Below are positions 7,023 to 14,885 of a stretch of DNA of 34,627 bases, piece after piece. The notes under the pieces were generated by a model, which was given only the letters and a program-made list of their open reading frames with translations, was not told the origin of the DNA and searched no databases. Position 1 is the first letter of the stretch; each line of letters starts with the position of its first letter. A program made the translations under genes and the position numbers. This stretch comes from Acidovorax sp. (lineage in GTDB: Bacteria > Pseudomonadota > Gammaproteobacteria > Burkholderiales > Burkholderiaceae_C): positions 1-34,627 of the forward strand of contig JADMJR010000220.1 in NCBI GenBank assembly GCA_018780365.1. The letters run 5' to 3'.

Positions 7023-10000
7023 ATGCGACGTCTTGGAAAAAGGCGCGGTGGCTTGCGTGCGCTCGCAGCCATTGCAGGGAGTTGTTTCGCGGTTGTGGGC
7101 GCTGTAGCGGTTGTCGCACCAGCAGCCTTCGCGCAAAACCAACCATTCGCTGCACCGGCACCGTTGGGGGCTGCATCTACCGGAGTATCAACACGCCCCC
7201 TGGCCCGCTCAGCCCTCTTGAAGAATGCCACTCGGAGTGATTCGACGGATGTGGTGTATAGCAACACCAGCCTGACAGCCTGCCCTGTCGGGGAAAAGCT
7301 GAAGTATTTCTTCTATTCGGAAGATACCCCTGAGTACCGTGGGCCAACTTGGTGTGGTGCGGCGCAAGCTTGGAAGGATTGGGCCAATGCCACGGATCAG
7401 GTCATCTGGCGTATTCCATACCTGATAGAGCAATGCGAAGCCGGGAACTATTGGACATACTCCCACGCATTTCAGGATGGATCGCGTTTCTACAGCCCAC
7501 GATACGGTGGCATCTCAATGGTCTGCACTAAGCAGATTGATCCCCCTGAAACACCACCATTGCCAGGCGATCCCGGCAATGGTCCCGATACTCCCCCTGA
7601 CCCCTCTGGCCCCTCCAGACCTCCTAAGCCCCCAGGCCCACCTAGCTGCCCTGCCGGGGAGCATGCTGGCAATCCGATTTTTCCAGCAACTGGCGACAAA
7701 AGTCAGCAGGCTGCTGACATTCTTGTGCAAGGGCCTCATGCATTGCGCTGGACCCGCAGCTACCGCAGCCTGTACGCCAACAGCCGCGCTACTTATGTGC
7801 TGCCCAATACAGGCTTAGCCATTGGCTGGAGCCACAACCACGGCGCAAGGCTTCAACCAGCGGGTAGTGCCATCGCGTGGAGCGACGGCACCGCACAGAC
7901 CCTCGTCATGGGCAATGGTGACCTGCAGCGGTTCACCTATTCCGCATCCACCGCCACCTGGCAAAACCAGAACGGCAGCAAGAAGCTGCATCCCAATGCC
8001 AGCGGCTGGCTTTACACCGATCTGGACGCAGACCGCAGACTGCAGTTTTCTGCCACCGGGCTGCTGCAAAGCGTGACCGGCCGCAACGGCTGGGTGACCA
8101 CCTATGGCTATGTGCAGATCAACAGCATTCCCATGCTGAAAACGGTGACCAACCAGTTTGGCCGCAAACTGCAGCTCAACTACAACACCAAGGGCCAGCT
8201 GGTCTCGGTTGCTGCGGGCAGCAAGGTGCAGGTGAGCTACGAATACGACACATCCGATCGTTTGTTGACCGCGCGCTATGCCGACAACACCACCAACACC
8301 TACCTCTACGAAAACTCCAGCTACCCGCACGCCCTGACCGGCATCGTGGACGAAAACAACCAGCGCTTCGCCACCTACGCCTATGACGACGTGGGCCGGG
8401 CCGTCAGCACCGAGCATGCCGGTGCGGTCGAGCGCTACCAGGTCGGCTACCCCGCCAGCAGCGGTGGGGCCACGACCATCACCGACCCCCTGGGCACGGT
8501 GCGCTCTTTCAACTACAGCGCCAGCCTGGGCCAGCTCGCCGTTACCGGCGCAGACAAGCCCGACGGCCTGGGCCAGCGCGACGCCGCCAGCCGCGTGCAA
8601 AGCCCGCTGGGCCTGGTCACCGCAGAAACCGACTTCCTGGGCACCACCACCAGCTACGCCTGGGACACCGCCCGCCGCCTGCCCACCGCCGTCACCGAAG
8701 CCGCAGGCCAACCCGAAGAGCGCACCACCGTCACCAGCTGGCACCCCCAGTGGCGCCTGCCGGCCACTGTGAGCGAGCCCGGACGCACCACCAGCACCAC
8801 CTACGACAGCGCGGGCAACCCCCTCACCCAGACCATCACCGACACCGGTGCGGGCATGGGCAGTGGCACCGCCCGCACCACCAGCTGGACGTACCACCCC
8901 TCGGGCCTGGTCGCCACTGAAACCGCCCCCAACGGCGCCGTCACCAGCTACCAGTACGACAGTGCGGGCAATCTCACCAGCACCACCAACGCCCTGGGCC
9001 ATGTCAACACCTACACCCACGACACAGCCGGCCGCGTGCTCACCCACACCGCCCCCGCCGGCCTCGTGACCACCTATACCTACGACGCCCGGGGCCGCAT
9101 GCTCACCGCCAACCGGGGCGGGCAAACCACCAGGCTCACCTACCGCCCCTCGGGGCAGGTGGCCACCGTCAGGTTGCCCTACAGCCACACCATCACCTAC
9201 ACCTACGACGCCGCCCAGCGCATGACCGGCTGGAGCGACAACCGCAACAACACCGGCACCTACACCCTGGACGCCATCGGCAACCGCACCCGCGAGGAAG
9301 TGCGCAACGCCCAAGGGCAACTGGTGTGGCTGCTGGCGCGCAGCATCAACAGCCTGAACCGCGTGGAAAGCACCACCGTGGGCGGCCAGCAAACCACCGG
9401 TTACGGATTCGATGCCAACGGCGAGACCGTGCGCAGCACCAACGGCGCCAACGAATCCACCCACCTGGGCCTAGACGCCCTGCGCCGCGTCAAGACCATC
9501 ACCAACGCCGCCAACGCAACCGCATCCCTGAGCTACAACGCCCTGGATGCCGTCACCCAGGCCAGCGACTTCAAAGGCGTAGGCACCACCTACGCCCGCG
9601 ACGCCCTGGGCAACGCCACCGGCGAATCCAGCCCCGACAGCGGCCTGCAAAGCACCCAGTACGATGCCCTAGGCCTGCCCAGCACCGTGACAGATGCCCT
9701 GGGCCAGGCCACCCACATCGACCGCGACCTGCTGGGCCGCCCCACGCTCATCACCCAGCCGGGCGGCACCACCACCACCCTGCGCTACGACCTTGCGGGC
9801 CCCGCCTACAACCAGACCGACCAGCCCAACGCCAGCAAAGGCGCCTTGAGCGAAATCGTGGACGCCAGCGGCACCACCACCTACCAGCGCGACCACTTCG
9901 GCCGCGCCACCGCCAAGACCCAGACCCTGCTCAGCGGCACCGCCCGCAGCGTGGGCTATGCCTACGCCGCCAACGGCCTGCTGGCCAGCACCACCTACCC

Positions 10001-11711
10001 CGGCGGGCAAGTGCTGCAGCATGTCTACAACAGCACCGGCCTGCTCACCGGCCTGACCTGGGGGGGCCAGAGCCTGGTGAGCAACATCACCTGGAACCCC
10101 CTGGGCCAGCCCACCGGCTGGCGCTGGAACCTGCCCGGTGCCACAGCCGCCATCCCGGCCACCCGCAGCTACAACACCGCAGGCCAGCTCACCGCCACCG
10201 AGTTCAGCAGCTACCAGTACAACAGCGCAGGGCGCATCACCAGCCTCACGCAGAACCTCTGGAAGCCCGGTAGTACGAACCCGCTGCAAAGCACCCTGGC
10301 CCGCGCCGACACCACCTGGACCGTGCAGTACGACACCCTGGGCCGCATCACCCAGATGGGCGACAGCGTGCGCACCACCACCTACCAGTACGACGCCAAC
10401 GGCAACCGCACCGCCAGCGTGCAGACCACCACCACAGGCACACCCGCCGCCACCAGCAGCATCAGCCGCACCTACGGCACCGCCGCAGGCCACAACCGGC
10501 TGCTGGGCTTTGCGCAGACCGCCGCCGCCGGAAGCAACAGCGCCACCAGCAGCGTGGCCTACCAGTACAACGCCGCAGGCGATTTGCTGGGCGACGGCCT
10601 GCGCAGCTACGCCTACGACAGCCAGGGCCGCATGGAAAGCGCCACCACCGGCGAAGGGGCTGACGCCCCCCAAACCAAATACGCCCACAACGCCCTGGGC
10701 CAGCGCGTGTTCAAGACCGAGCCGCTGTACAGCGCCGCAGGCAAACCCGCCAGCACCAAGAACCTGAACAACCTGCTGGCCGATGACGGCGACGACGACA
10801 GGGAGCCCCAGGGCGAACAGCCCGGCCTTATCCAGCAATTGCTCAACTTCTTCTTCAGCAAACTCTGGAGCCCCGCCACCAGCGATGCCGAGAAGCTGGG
10901 CTGGACCTATGTGTACGCAGAAGACGGCAGCCTGCTGGCCGAGTACGGTGAAGGCAGCGCCGCCACCTCAGGCAGCGCGCAATACCTGTGGCTGCCCACG
11001 GCCAATGGCCCCATGCCCATTGCGGCGGTGGTCAACGGCCAGACCTATGCTGTGCACAGCGACCACCTGAACACCCCCAGAAAACTCACCCAGGCCAATG
11101 GGCAGGCGGTGTGGCAGTGGGCGTACAGTGCGTTTGGGGATGAGCAGCCGACCACGGCGGCCAAGCGGTTTACGAGTGAGATGACCGTCCCGACGACGGG
11201 CACGACCAGCATCCCTGAAGTTACATTCAACCTGCGGTATCCGGGGCAGTACTTTGATAAGGAGACGGGGCTCCATTACAACTACTTCCGTACGTATGCG
11301 CCGGGTACGGGGCGGTATACGCAGGCTGATCCGATTGGGCTGGATGGGGGGTGGGATCGGTTTGGGTATGTGAGGGAGAATCCGCTTAGCTTTACCGATC
11401 CGATGGGCTTGGTGGATAGTTTTGATGACGCACTCGCATCAGCTATCGCTCGCGGCGATGTGCGGCAATTGGAAGCCCTTATGGAAGGGTTATCACCCGC
11501 ACAGCAAGCCGCTGCACGCAATGCAATCGAGAAGTTCACTTCGCGGGCTGGCGACTGGATTGGAAAAAACTGCCAAGGCTCTATCAATCGCGAGTTTCCC
11601 GGGCAGTTTAGAGACCGCACGTTGAAGGAAATTCTCGATCAAGCAAAAAGTGGCGACAGTGCCGCCAAGAAGGCATGGAAGCTTATCAATGACAACCGAT
11701 TCAAGAAATAG
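7023..11711 (+). CDS. Secreted Rhs/YD-repeat polymorphic toxin with variable C-terminal tip
   Basis: Large 1562-residue Rhs protein, expected to encapsulate and deliver a C-terminal toxin in contact-dependent competition. Order: basic N-terminus and hydrophobic segment with a likely signal-peptidase site AFA|QNQ near residue 37; a Cys- and aromatic-rich N-domain (about 85-170); a Pro-rich linker (172-210); a DUF6531-like block (NPIFPATGD...RWTRSYRS, about 217-250); many YD repeats of the form YxYDxxGR or YDALG; the core HSDHLNTPRKLTQ (near 1345), YPGQYFDKETGLHYNYFR and YTQADPIGLDGG; and the end-of-core DPMGL at 1463. The last 99 residues (from nt 11412) are the variable tip, in visibly more AT-rich sequence. 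I do not recognise its toxin fold. The start at 7023 is fixed by a strong ribosome site and the signal peptide. No PAAR domain or VgrG gene is seen, so delivery by type VI secretion is not indicated. Confidence 0.92.
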   Translation: MRRLGKRRGGLRALAAIAGSCFAVVGAVAVVAPAAFAQNQPFAAPAPLGAASTGVSTRPLARSALLKNATRSDSTDVVYSNTSLTACPVGEKLKYFFYSEDTPEYRGPTWCGAAQAWKDWANATDQVIWRIPYLIEQCEAGNYWTYSHAFQDGSRFYSPRYGGISMVCTKQIDPPETPPLPGDPGNGPDTPPDPSGPSRPPKPPGPPSCPAGEHAGNPIFPATGDKSQQAADILVQGPHALRWTRSYRSLYANSRATYVLPNTGLAIGWSHNHGARLQPAGSAIAWSDGTAQTLVMGNGDLQRFTYSASTATWQNQNGSKKLHPNASGWLYTDLDADRRLQFSATGLLQSVTGRNGWVTTYGYVQINSIPMLKTVTNQFGRKLQLNYNTKGQLVSVAAGSKVQVSYEYDTSDRLLTARYADNTTNTYLYENSSYPHALTGIVDENNQRFATYAYDDVGRAVSTEHAGAVERYQVGYPASSGGATTITDPLGTVRSFNYSASLGQLAVTGADKPDGLGQRDAASRVQSPLGLVTAETDFLGTTTSYAWDTARRLPTAVTEAAGQPEERTTVTSWHPQWRLPATVSEPGRTTSTTYDSAGNPLTQTITDTGAGMGSGTARTTSWTYHPSGLVATETAPNGAVTSYQYDSAGNLTSTTNALGHVNTYTHDTAGRVLTHTAPAGLVTTYTYDARGRMLTANRGGQTTRLTYRPSGQVATVRLPYSHTITYTYDAAQRMTGWSDNRNNTGTYTLDAIGNRTREEVRNAQGQLVWLLARSINSLNRVESTTVGGQQTTGYGFDANGETVRSTNGANESTHLGLDALRRVKTITNAANATASLSYNALDAVTQASDFKGVGTTYARDALGNATGESSPDSGLQSTQYDALGLPSTVTDALGQATHIDRDLLGRPTLITQPGGTTTTLRYDLAGPAYNQTDQPNASKGALSEIVDASGTTTYQRDHFGRATAKTQTLLSGTARSVGYAYAANGLLASTTYPGGQVLQHVYNSTGLLTGLTWGGQSLVSNITWNPLGQPTGWRWNLPGATAAIPATRSYNTAGQLTATEFSSYQYNSAGRITSLTQNLWKPGSTNPLQSTLARADTTWTVQYDTLGRITQMGDSVRTTTYQYDANGNRTASVQTTTTGTPAATSSISRTYGTAAGHNRLLGFAQTAAAGSNSATSSVAYQYNAAGDLLGDGLRSYAYDSQGRMESATTGEGADAPQTKYAHNALGQRVFKTEPLYSAAGKPASTKNLNNLLADDGDDDREPQGEQPGLIQQLLNFFFSKLWSPATSDAEKLGWTYVYAEDGSLLAEYGEGSAATSGSAQYLWLPTANGPMPIAAVVNGQTYAVHSDHLNTPRKLTQANGQAVWQWAYSAFGDEQPTTAAKRFTSEMTVPTTGTTSIPEVTFNLRYPGQYFDKETGLHYNYFRTYAPGTGRYTQADPIGLDGGWDRFGYVRENPLSFTDPMGLVDSFDDALASAIARGDVRQLEALMEGLSPAQQAAARNAIEKFTSRAGDWIGKNCQGSINREFPGQFRDRTLKEILDQAKSGDSAAKKAWKLINDNRFKK
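11412..11711 (+). other. Variable toxin tip of the main Rhs protein (99 aa)
   Basis: The segment after DPMGL is predicted helical at first (ALASAIARGDVRQLEALM, a possible linker), then GDWIGKNCQGSINREFPGQF, RDRTLKEILDQAKSGDSAA and KLINDNRFKK. It is basic, small and has conserved-looking R, E and D residues, as expected of a nuclease or similar effector, but I cannot name the family. Its immunity candidate overlaps its last 23 nt. Confidence 0.7.
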
Positions 11712-12033
11712 TGGCCCACAATTTGCCGCGAATTTGCTATTCCGTTCTTCACGAAATGGCCAGTTTGCAGAGACGAATCTGTGGGAAGAAGTCATCGTTT
11801 TAATCAATGCTGAAAGCGAGGCGGATGCCTACATTACCGCAAATGCAATGGGGAGATCCAGAGAATCCTATTACATTACTTCGGATGGAGTTGAGGTTGC
11901 ATGGTTGTTCTACAGAGTAGAGCGCGTATTTGGATTAATGGATTTACCGCTGCAACATGGCTCTGAGGTGTTCTCGCGACATCTACGAGACCTTGAGGTT
12001 CAAAGCATTCTCAAACCGTTTGATGAGTACTGA
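11689..12033 (+). CDS. DUF4288-family protein, probable immunity partner of the Rhs tip
   Basis: A 114-residue soluble protein whose central part (WEEVIVLINAESEADAYITA, then ESYYITSDGVEVAWLFYRVERVFGL and HGSEVFSRHLRD) fits the DUF4288 pattern as I know it. Its position, starting inside the last codons of a polymorphic toxin gene and read in the same direction, is the standard place for an immunity gene. The ATG at 11689 has GGAAG 8-12 nt upstream and overlaps the Rhs stop by 23 nt, implying translational coupling. An in-frame GTG at 11650 would add 13 residues from within the toxin tip and is less likely. Base composition is more AT-rich than the Rhs core, as with the tip. The immunity role is inferred from context only. 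Confidence 0.78.
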   Translation: MTTDSRNSGPQFAANLLFRSSRNGQFAETNLWEEVIVLINAESEADAYITANAMGRSRESYYITSDGVEVAWLFYRVERVFGLMDLPLQHGSEVFSRHLRDLEVQSILKPFDEY

Positions 12034-12063
12034 TTCGAGAGTGTAAGCACAAGTTGAGCAACG

Positions 12064-12220
12064 GGGTCAGGTCTTGCCTTTTGCCTAGATAACGAAGCAA
12101 AGGATTCAAACTGAATTGCAACCCGCCGCGCACATGCTGGCTTGTAGCTACTCAAAACTCCTAAATTGATAGCTATCAGCGCTTACCCATCAGGCGGAAA
12201 CGCCCAATTTAGCTTCAAAC
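12064..12220 (+). repeat. Leader repeat module, copy B, with TTGATAGCTA element
   Basis: Contains GGGGTCAGGTCTTGCC, GGATTCAAACTGAATTGC, a GGCTTGTAGCTA segment, TCCTAAATTGATAGCTATC (TTGATAGCTA at 12166) and CCATCAGGCGGAAACGCCC. The same blocks in the same order recur at 13850-14008 and, shortened, at 14771-14890, each time directly ahead of an Rhs core fragment. The GGGGTCAGGTCTTG string resembles sequences found beside REP-type elements; that is recollection. Confidence 0.75.
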
Positions 12221-13335
12221 CCAGCAAGACCAACCGCCTGCTGGGCTTTGAGCAGCCCGCTGCCGCTGGAGGCAGCAGCGCCGCACGCAAACCCGCCAGC
12301 ACCAAGAACCTGAACAACCTGCTGGCCGATGACGGAGATAGCGACAAGGCTCCCCAGGGCGAACAGCCCGGCCTCATCCAGCAATTGCTCAACTTCTTCT
12401 TCAGCAAACTCTGGAGCCCCGCCACCAGCGATGCCGAGAAGCTGGGCTGGACCTATGTGTACGCAGAAGACGGCAGCCTGCTGGCCGAGTACGGTGAAGG
12501 CAGCGCCGCCACCTCAGGCAGCGCGCAATACCTGTGGCTGCCCACGGCCAATGGCCCCATGCCCATTGCGGCGGTGGTCAACGGCCAGACCTATGCTGTG
12601 CACAGCGACCACCTGAACACCCCCAGAAAACTCACCCAGGCCAATGGGCAGGCGGTGTGGCAGTGGGCGTACAGTGCGTTTGGGGATGAACAGCCGACCA
12701 CGGCGGCCAAGCGGTTTACGAGTGAGATGACTGTCCCGACTACGGGCACGACCAGCACTCCCGAAGTCACGTTCAACCTGCGGTATCCAGGGCAGTACTT
12801 CGACAAGGAGACGAATCTCCATTACAACTATTTCCGCTCTTATTCACCGCTAAGCGGTAGATATACGCAGGCCGATCCGATTGGGTTGGATGGGGGGTGG
12901 AATCGGTTTGGGTATGTGGAGGGAAATTCGCTGAACTTCATCGATCCCTTGGGCTTAGACCGAAGCATTGTAAATCTCGGCGGAGGTTGGACGGGTGGAG
13001 TTGATATTATTCCCAATTCACCAGGGAAATTTGAAATTCATGTATTCGACAAATCTGGCAAGGAAGTTGGAATGTATGGCCCGAATGGATGGTTTGACAA
13101 ACACGGTCACAAGGGCAAACCCGCAAACTGCCCACCGGGAGTAGAGGATCACCTCAAGGGCCATGCGATAGATATCCTTCGCCGTTCGGGGGCTCTTCCA
13201 CCCAAAGGTCAAGCAAATATTAAGGGCGACCGCTGGATGACCGAGCAAAGGGGAGGCGGAGGAGGTTTTGTCGGTGGAGGCGGTGGAGGCGGGGGCCTCA
13301 GACCATTTAATCCAAACAGGATTCCATACAACTGA
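12166..13335 (+). CDS. Orphan Rhs C-terminal cassette: core 3' end plus a second toxin tip
   Basis: From about 12221 the product matches the main Rhs protein (NRLLGFEQPAAAG), skips about 190 nt of that gene, and from 12287 follows nt 10741-11290 almost base for base through HSDHLNTPRKLTQ, YTQADPIGLDGG and DPLGL. A different 125-residue tip starts at 12958. It includes FEIHVFDKSGKEVGMYGPNG, WFDKHGHKG, VEDHLKGHAIDILRRSGALP and NIKGDRWM, and ends in an odd run of glycines (RGGGGGFVGGGGGGGG). There is no signal peptide. The only upstream start is a TTG inside the repeat element, with no ribosome site. This is therefore probably a silent reserve cassette that becomes active when recombined onto the full-length gene, although expression from an internal start cannot be excluded. 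The tip family is not recognised. Confidence 0.68.
   Translation: MIAISAYPSGGNAQFSFKPSKTNRLLGFEQPAAAGGSSAARKPASTKNLNNLLADDGDSDKAPQGEQPGLIQQLLNFFFSKLWSPATSDAEKLGWTYVYAEDGSLLAEYGEGSAATSGSAQYLWLPTANGPMPIAAVVNGQTYAVHSDHLNTPRKLTQANGQAVWQWAYSAFGDEQPTTAAKRFTSEMTVPTTGTTSTPEVTFNLRYPGQYFDKETNLHYNYFRSYSPLSGRYTQADPIGLDGGWNRFGYVEGNSLNFIDPLGLDRSIVNLGGGWTGGVDIIPNSPGKFEIHVFDKSGKEVGMYGPNGWFDKHGHKGKPANCPPGVEDHLKGHAIDILRRSGALPPKGQANIKGDRWMTEQRGGGGGFVGGGGGGGGLRPFNPNRIPYN
12958..13335 (+). other. Second, displaced toxin tip (125 aa) with glycine-rich end
   Basis: Follows the DPLGL end-of-core motif. His and Asp/Glu residues are spaced through EIHVFD, DKHGHKG, EDHLKGHAID and KGDRW, which would suit a metal-dependent nuclease, but that is speculation. 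The terminal poly-glycine stretch followed by RPFNPNRIPYN is unusual for such a domain. Confidence 0.6.
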
Positions 13336-13366
13336 ATTCTCCGAAAAACTGATTACTGACAGCTCC

Positions 13367-13834
13367 ATGAAATATATCCAGCAATTTCCAGGAGGAGAGT
13401 GGGATTTGACAGCCTACTTTGTTTATTTAAATGCCAATCAGGGAAAATTTCCGCTGGAAGCAATTAATTTTGCGTTGGACCAAAGAAACTATGATTTAAC
13501 TAGCCACCAAAGTCTTCACGATGCCTGGCTTGAGTGGTTTTTGGTTAGCGAGCCGGCCACAGGTGCTAGGTCAGAGACCAGAGGTATTCAGATTGAGTGT
13601 CGTCTTCTGGGGCCCTTTCACGACTGCTACATTGAATTGAAGTATATTGACGTGCAAGAGTACAAAATTACTGCAGGCCGAGTCACGAAAAACCCGTTAG
13701 TAGGACATGGTGACTTGCTTATGCATGAGATGCGAATCGAGCGGTCATATTTGATCCATGAAATGGTATTTTCTGGTGGTTCAATCGTTGAAATAACATC
13801 TGGAAGATTTTCGCATCAGCTTATTAATCGATAG
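13367..13834 (+). CDS. Probable immunity protein for the displaced tip, unknown family
   Basis: A 155-residue soluble, acidic protein starting MKYIQQFPGGEWDLTAYF, 31 nt after the orphan Rhs stop and in the same direction. I recognise no family. It is rich in aromatic and beta-prone segments (IQIECRLLGPFHDCYIELKY). Codon use is distinctly more AT-rich than flanking housekeeping genes, matching the toxin tip. The frame extends upstream to 13268, but those residues overlap the glycine-rich end of the toxin, so ATG 13367 is preferred even though its ribosome site is weak. The immunity role follows only from its position. Confidence 0.62.
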   Translation: MKYIQQFPGGEWDLTAYFVYLNANQGKFPLEAINFALDQRNYDLTSHQSLHDAWLEWFLVSEPATGARSETRGIQIECRLLGPFHDCYIELKYIDVQEYKITAGRVTKNPLVGHGDLLMHEMRIERSYLIHEMVFSGGSIVEITSGRFSHQLINR

Positions 13835-13849
13835 CATCAATGCGGGTAT

Positions 13850-14008
13850 CGGGATCAGTCTTGCCCTTTACCTGAATCACAAAAAATGCAGGATTCAAGC
13901 TGAAATGTGACCCGCCCCACATATGCCGGCTTGTAGCTATTGAGTAGTCCTAAATTGATAGCTATCAGAGCTTGTCCATCAGGCGGAAACGCCCAATTTG
14001 GCTCCAAA
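13850..14008 (+). repeat. Leader repeat module, copy C, with TTGATAGCTA element
   Basis: Same block order as copy B: ATCAGTCTTGCCC, AGGATTCAAGCTGAAATG, GGCTTGTAGCTA, TCCTAAATTGATAGCTATC (TTGATAGCTA at 13955), CCATCAGGCGGAAACGCCC. It leads directly into an Rhs fragment. Confidence 0.75.
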
Positions 14009-14290
14009 CCCAGCAAGGCCAACCGGCTGCTGGGCTTTGAGCGGCCCGCTGCCGCCGGATGCAACGGCGCCGCAGGCAAACCCGCCAGCACCAAGAACCT
14101 GAACAACCTGCTGGCCGATGACGGCGACGACGACAGGGAGCCCCAGGGCGAACAGCCCGGCCTTATCCAGCAATTGCTCAACTTCTTCTTCAGCAAACTC
14201 TGGAGCCCCGCCACCAGCGATGCCGAGAAGCGGGGCTGGACCTACGTATTCGAGGCACTGCTCAACCCGCGCTGCACTGCGAGGCCTTGA
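14009..14290 (+). pseudogene. Decayed Rhs core fragment, copy C
   Basis: Encodes NRLLGFERPAAAG and then KPASTKNLNNLLADDG through SKLWSPATSDAEKRGWTYV, matching nt 10741-10914 of the main gene at 14076-14249. Homology stops abruptly at about 14250 and a stop codon follows at 14290. The toxin tip and the HSDHLNTP core are gone. It carries the same internal jump relative to the main gene as the orphan cassette, so copies B and C share an ancestor. Confidence 0.8.
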
Positions 14291-14330
14291 GCGCGCGCAC
14301 TGAGCCGTGACACAACAGGGTGTACCGGCC

Positions 14331-14534
14331 TCAGCCGCTCACTGACGCAGTGGCTTGTTCAAACACAAACCCCAGCGCGCGGATCTCGTCCTCGCTCATA
14401 TGCACCTCTATCAGCTCTGGCTGCCTCGCTTCGATTGCGCGACGACGCTCATAGTTGGTGGGAGGGCCATTGTCGATCTGGCGGCGATCTTTGCCGCTGC
14501 GCCGCTCCGCGCTTCTTCTGTGTTCGACGGTCAT
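14331..14534 (-). CDS. Small conserved-looking charged protein (RRSGKDRRQ type)
   Basis: A 67-residue product beginning MTVEHRRSAERRSGKDRRQ and continuing IDNGPPTNYERRRAIEARQP, then ELIEVHMSEDEIRALGF. The pattern of paired-Arg blocks followed by an acidic amphipathic end looks like a small family I have seen in Comamonadaceae, but I can name no function. The frame stays open upstream to 14807 without protein-like sequence, so the ATG at 14534 is preferred; no clear ribosome site precedes it. It lies alone and antisense between two decayed Rhs fragments, so it was probably carried in by, or stranded by, rearrangement of the island. Confidence 0.55.
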   Translation of the reverse strand: MTVEHRRSAERRSGKDRRQIDNGPPTNYERRRAIEARQPELIEVHMSEDEIRALGFVFEQATASVSG

Positions 14535-14885
14535 GCTGCTGGTGGGTTGATTGGGATGAATGTTTAGATGTGTCTTTGAGACTCCCCTTTGCGCCATTTG
14601 GCTGAACCCAATACAGCGCCTTGTCGTTTCTTGGCTGCCTGCAACGGGTCGGGAAGTGCGATTTGAAAGATACCTCTGCCCAACACCTGTGAGAAGGAGG
14701 CATGACATTTGTTGACGATCTGCGCCGCCGGTACGTGTCAAAGATGTGAAGCTAGCTGTCGCATCCCGAAGCGGAGGATTCAAGCTGAATTGCAATGCGC
14801 CCTGCATCAGCAGGTAGCTGTTGAAAACTCCTAAATCGATAGCTACCGATGCTTACCCAGCGGGCGGTAACACCCAATTTGGCGC
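14535..14885. other. Gap with leader repeat module, copy D
   Basis: The first 200 nt hold no gene I can support; there is a 15-codon frame at 14702 with a strong GAAGGAGG ribosome site but no further support. From about 14771 the leader repeat reappears (AGGATTCAAGCTGAATTGC, AACTCCTAAATCGATAGCTA at 14836, CGGGCGGTAACACCCAATTT), shortened and more diverged than copies B and C. Confidence 0.6.

Noticed and set aside
7815-9464. A 549-codon frame antisense to the Rhs gene, and another at 9669-10838
   Set aside because: Gly/Ala/Val-rich mirror of YD repeats; no start signals and no family resemblance.
7700-10700. Repetitive DNA pattern that might suggest a CRISPR or satellite array
   Set aside because: The repetition is the YD-repeat protein pattern; units vary in length and sequence and stay in one reading frame.
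14702-14749. 15-codon frame with a strong GAAGGAGG ribosome site
   Set aside because: Too short to support alone; it may be the 5' remnant of a lost gene in the decaying Rhs region.
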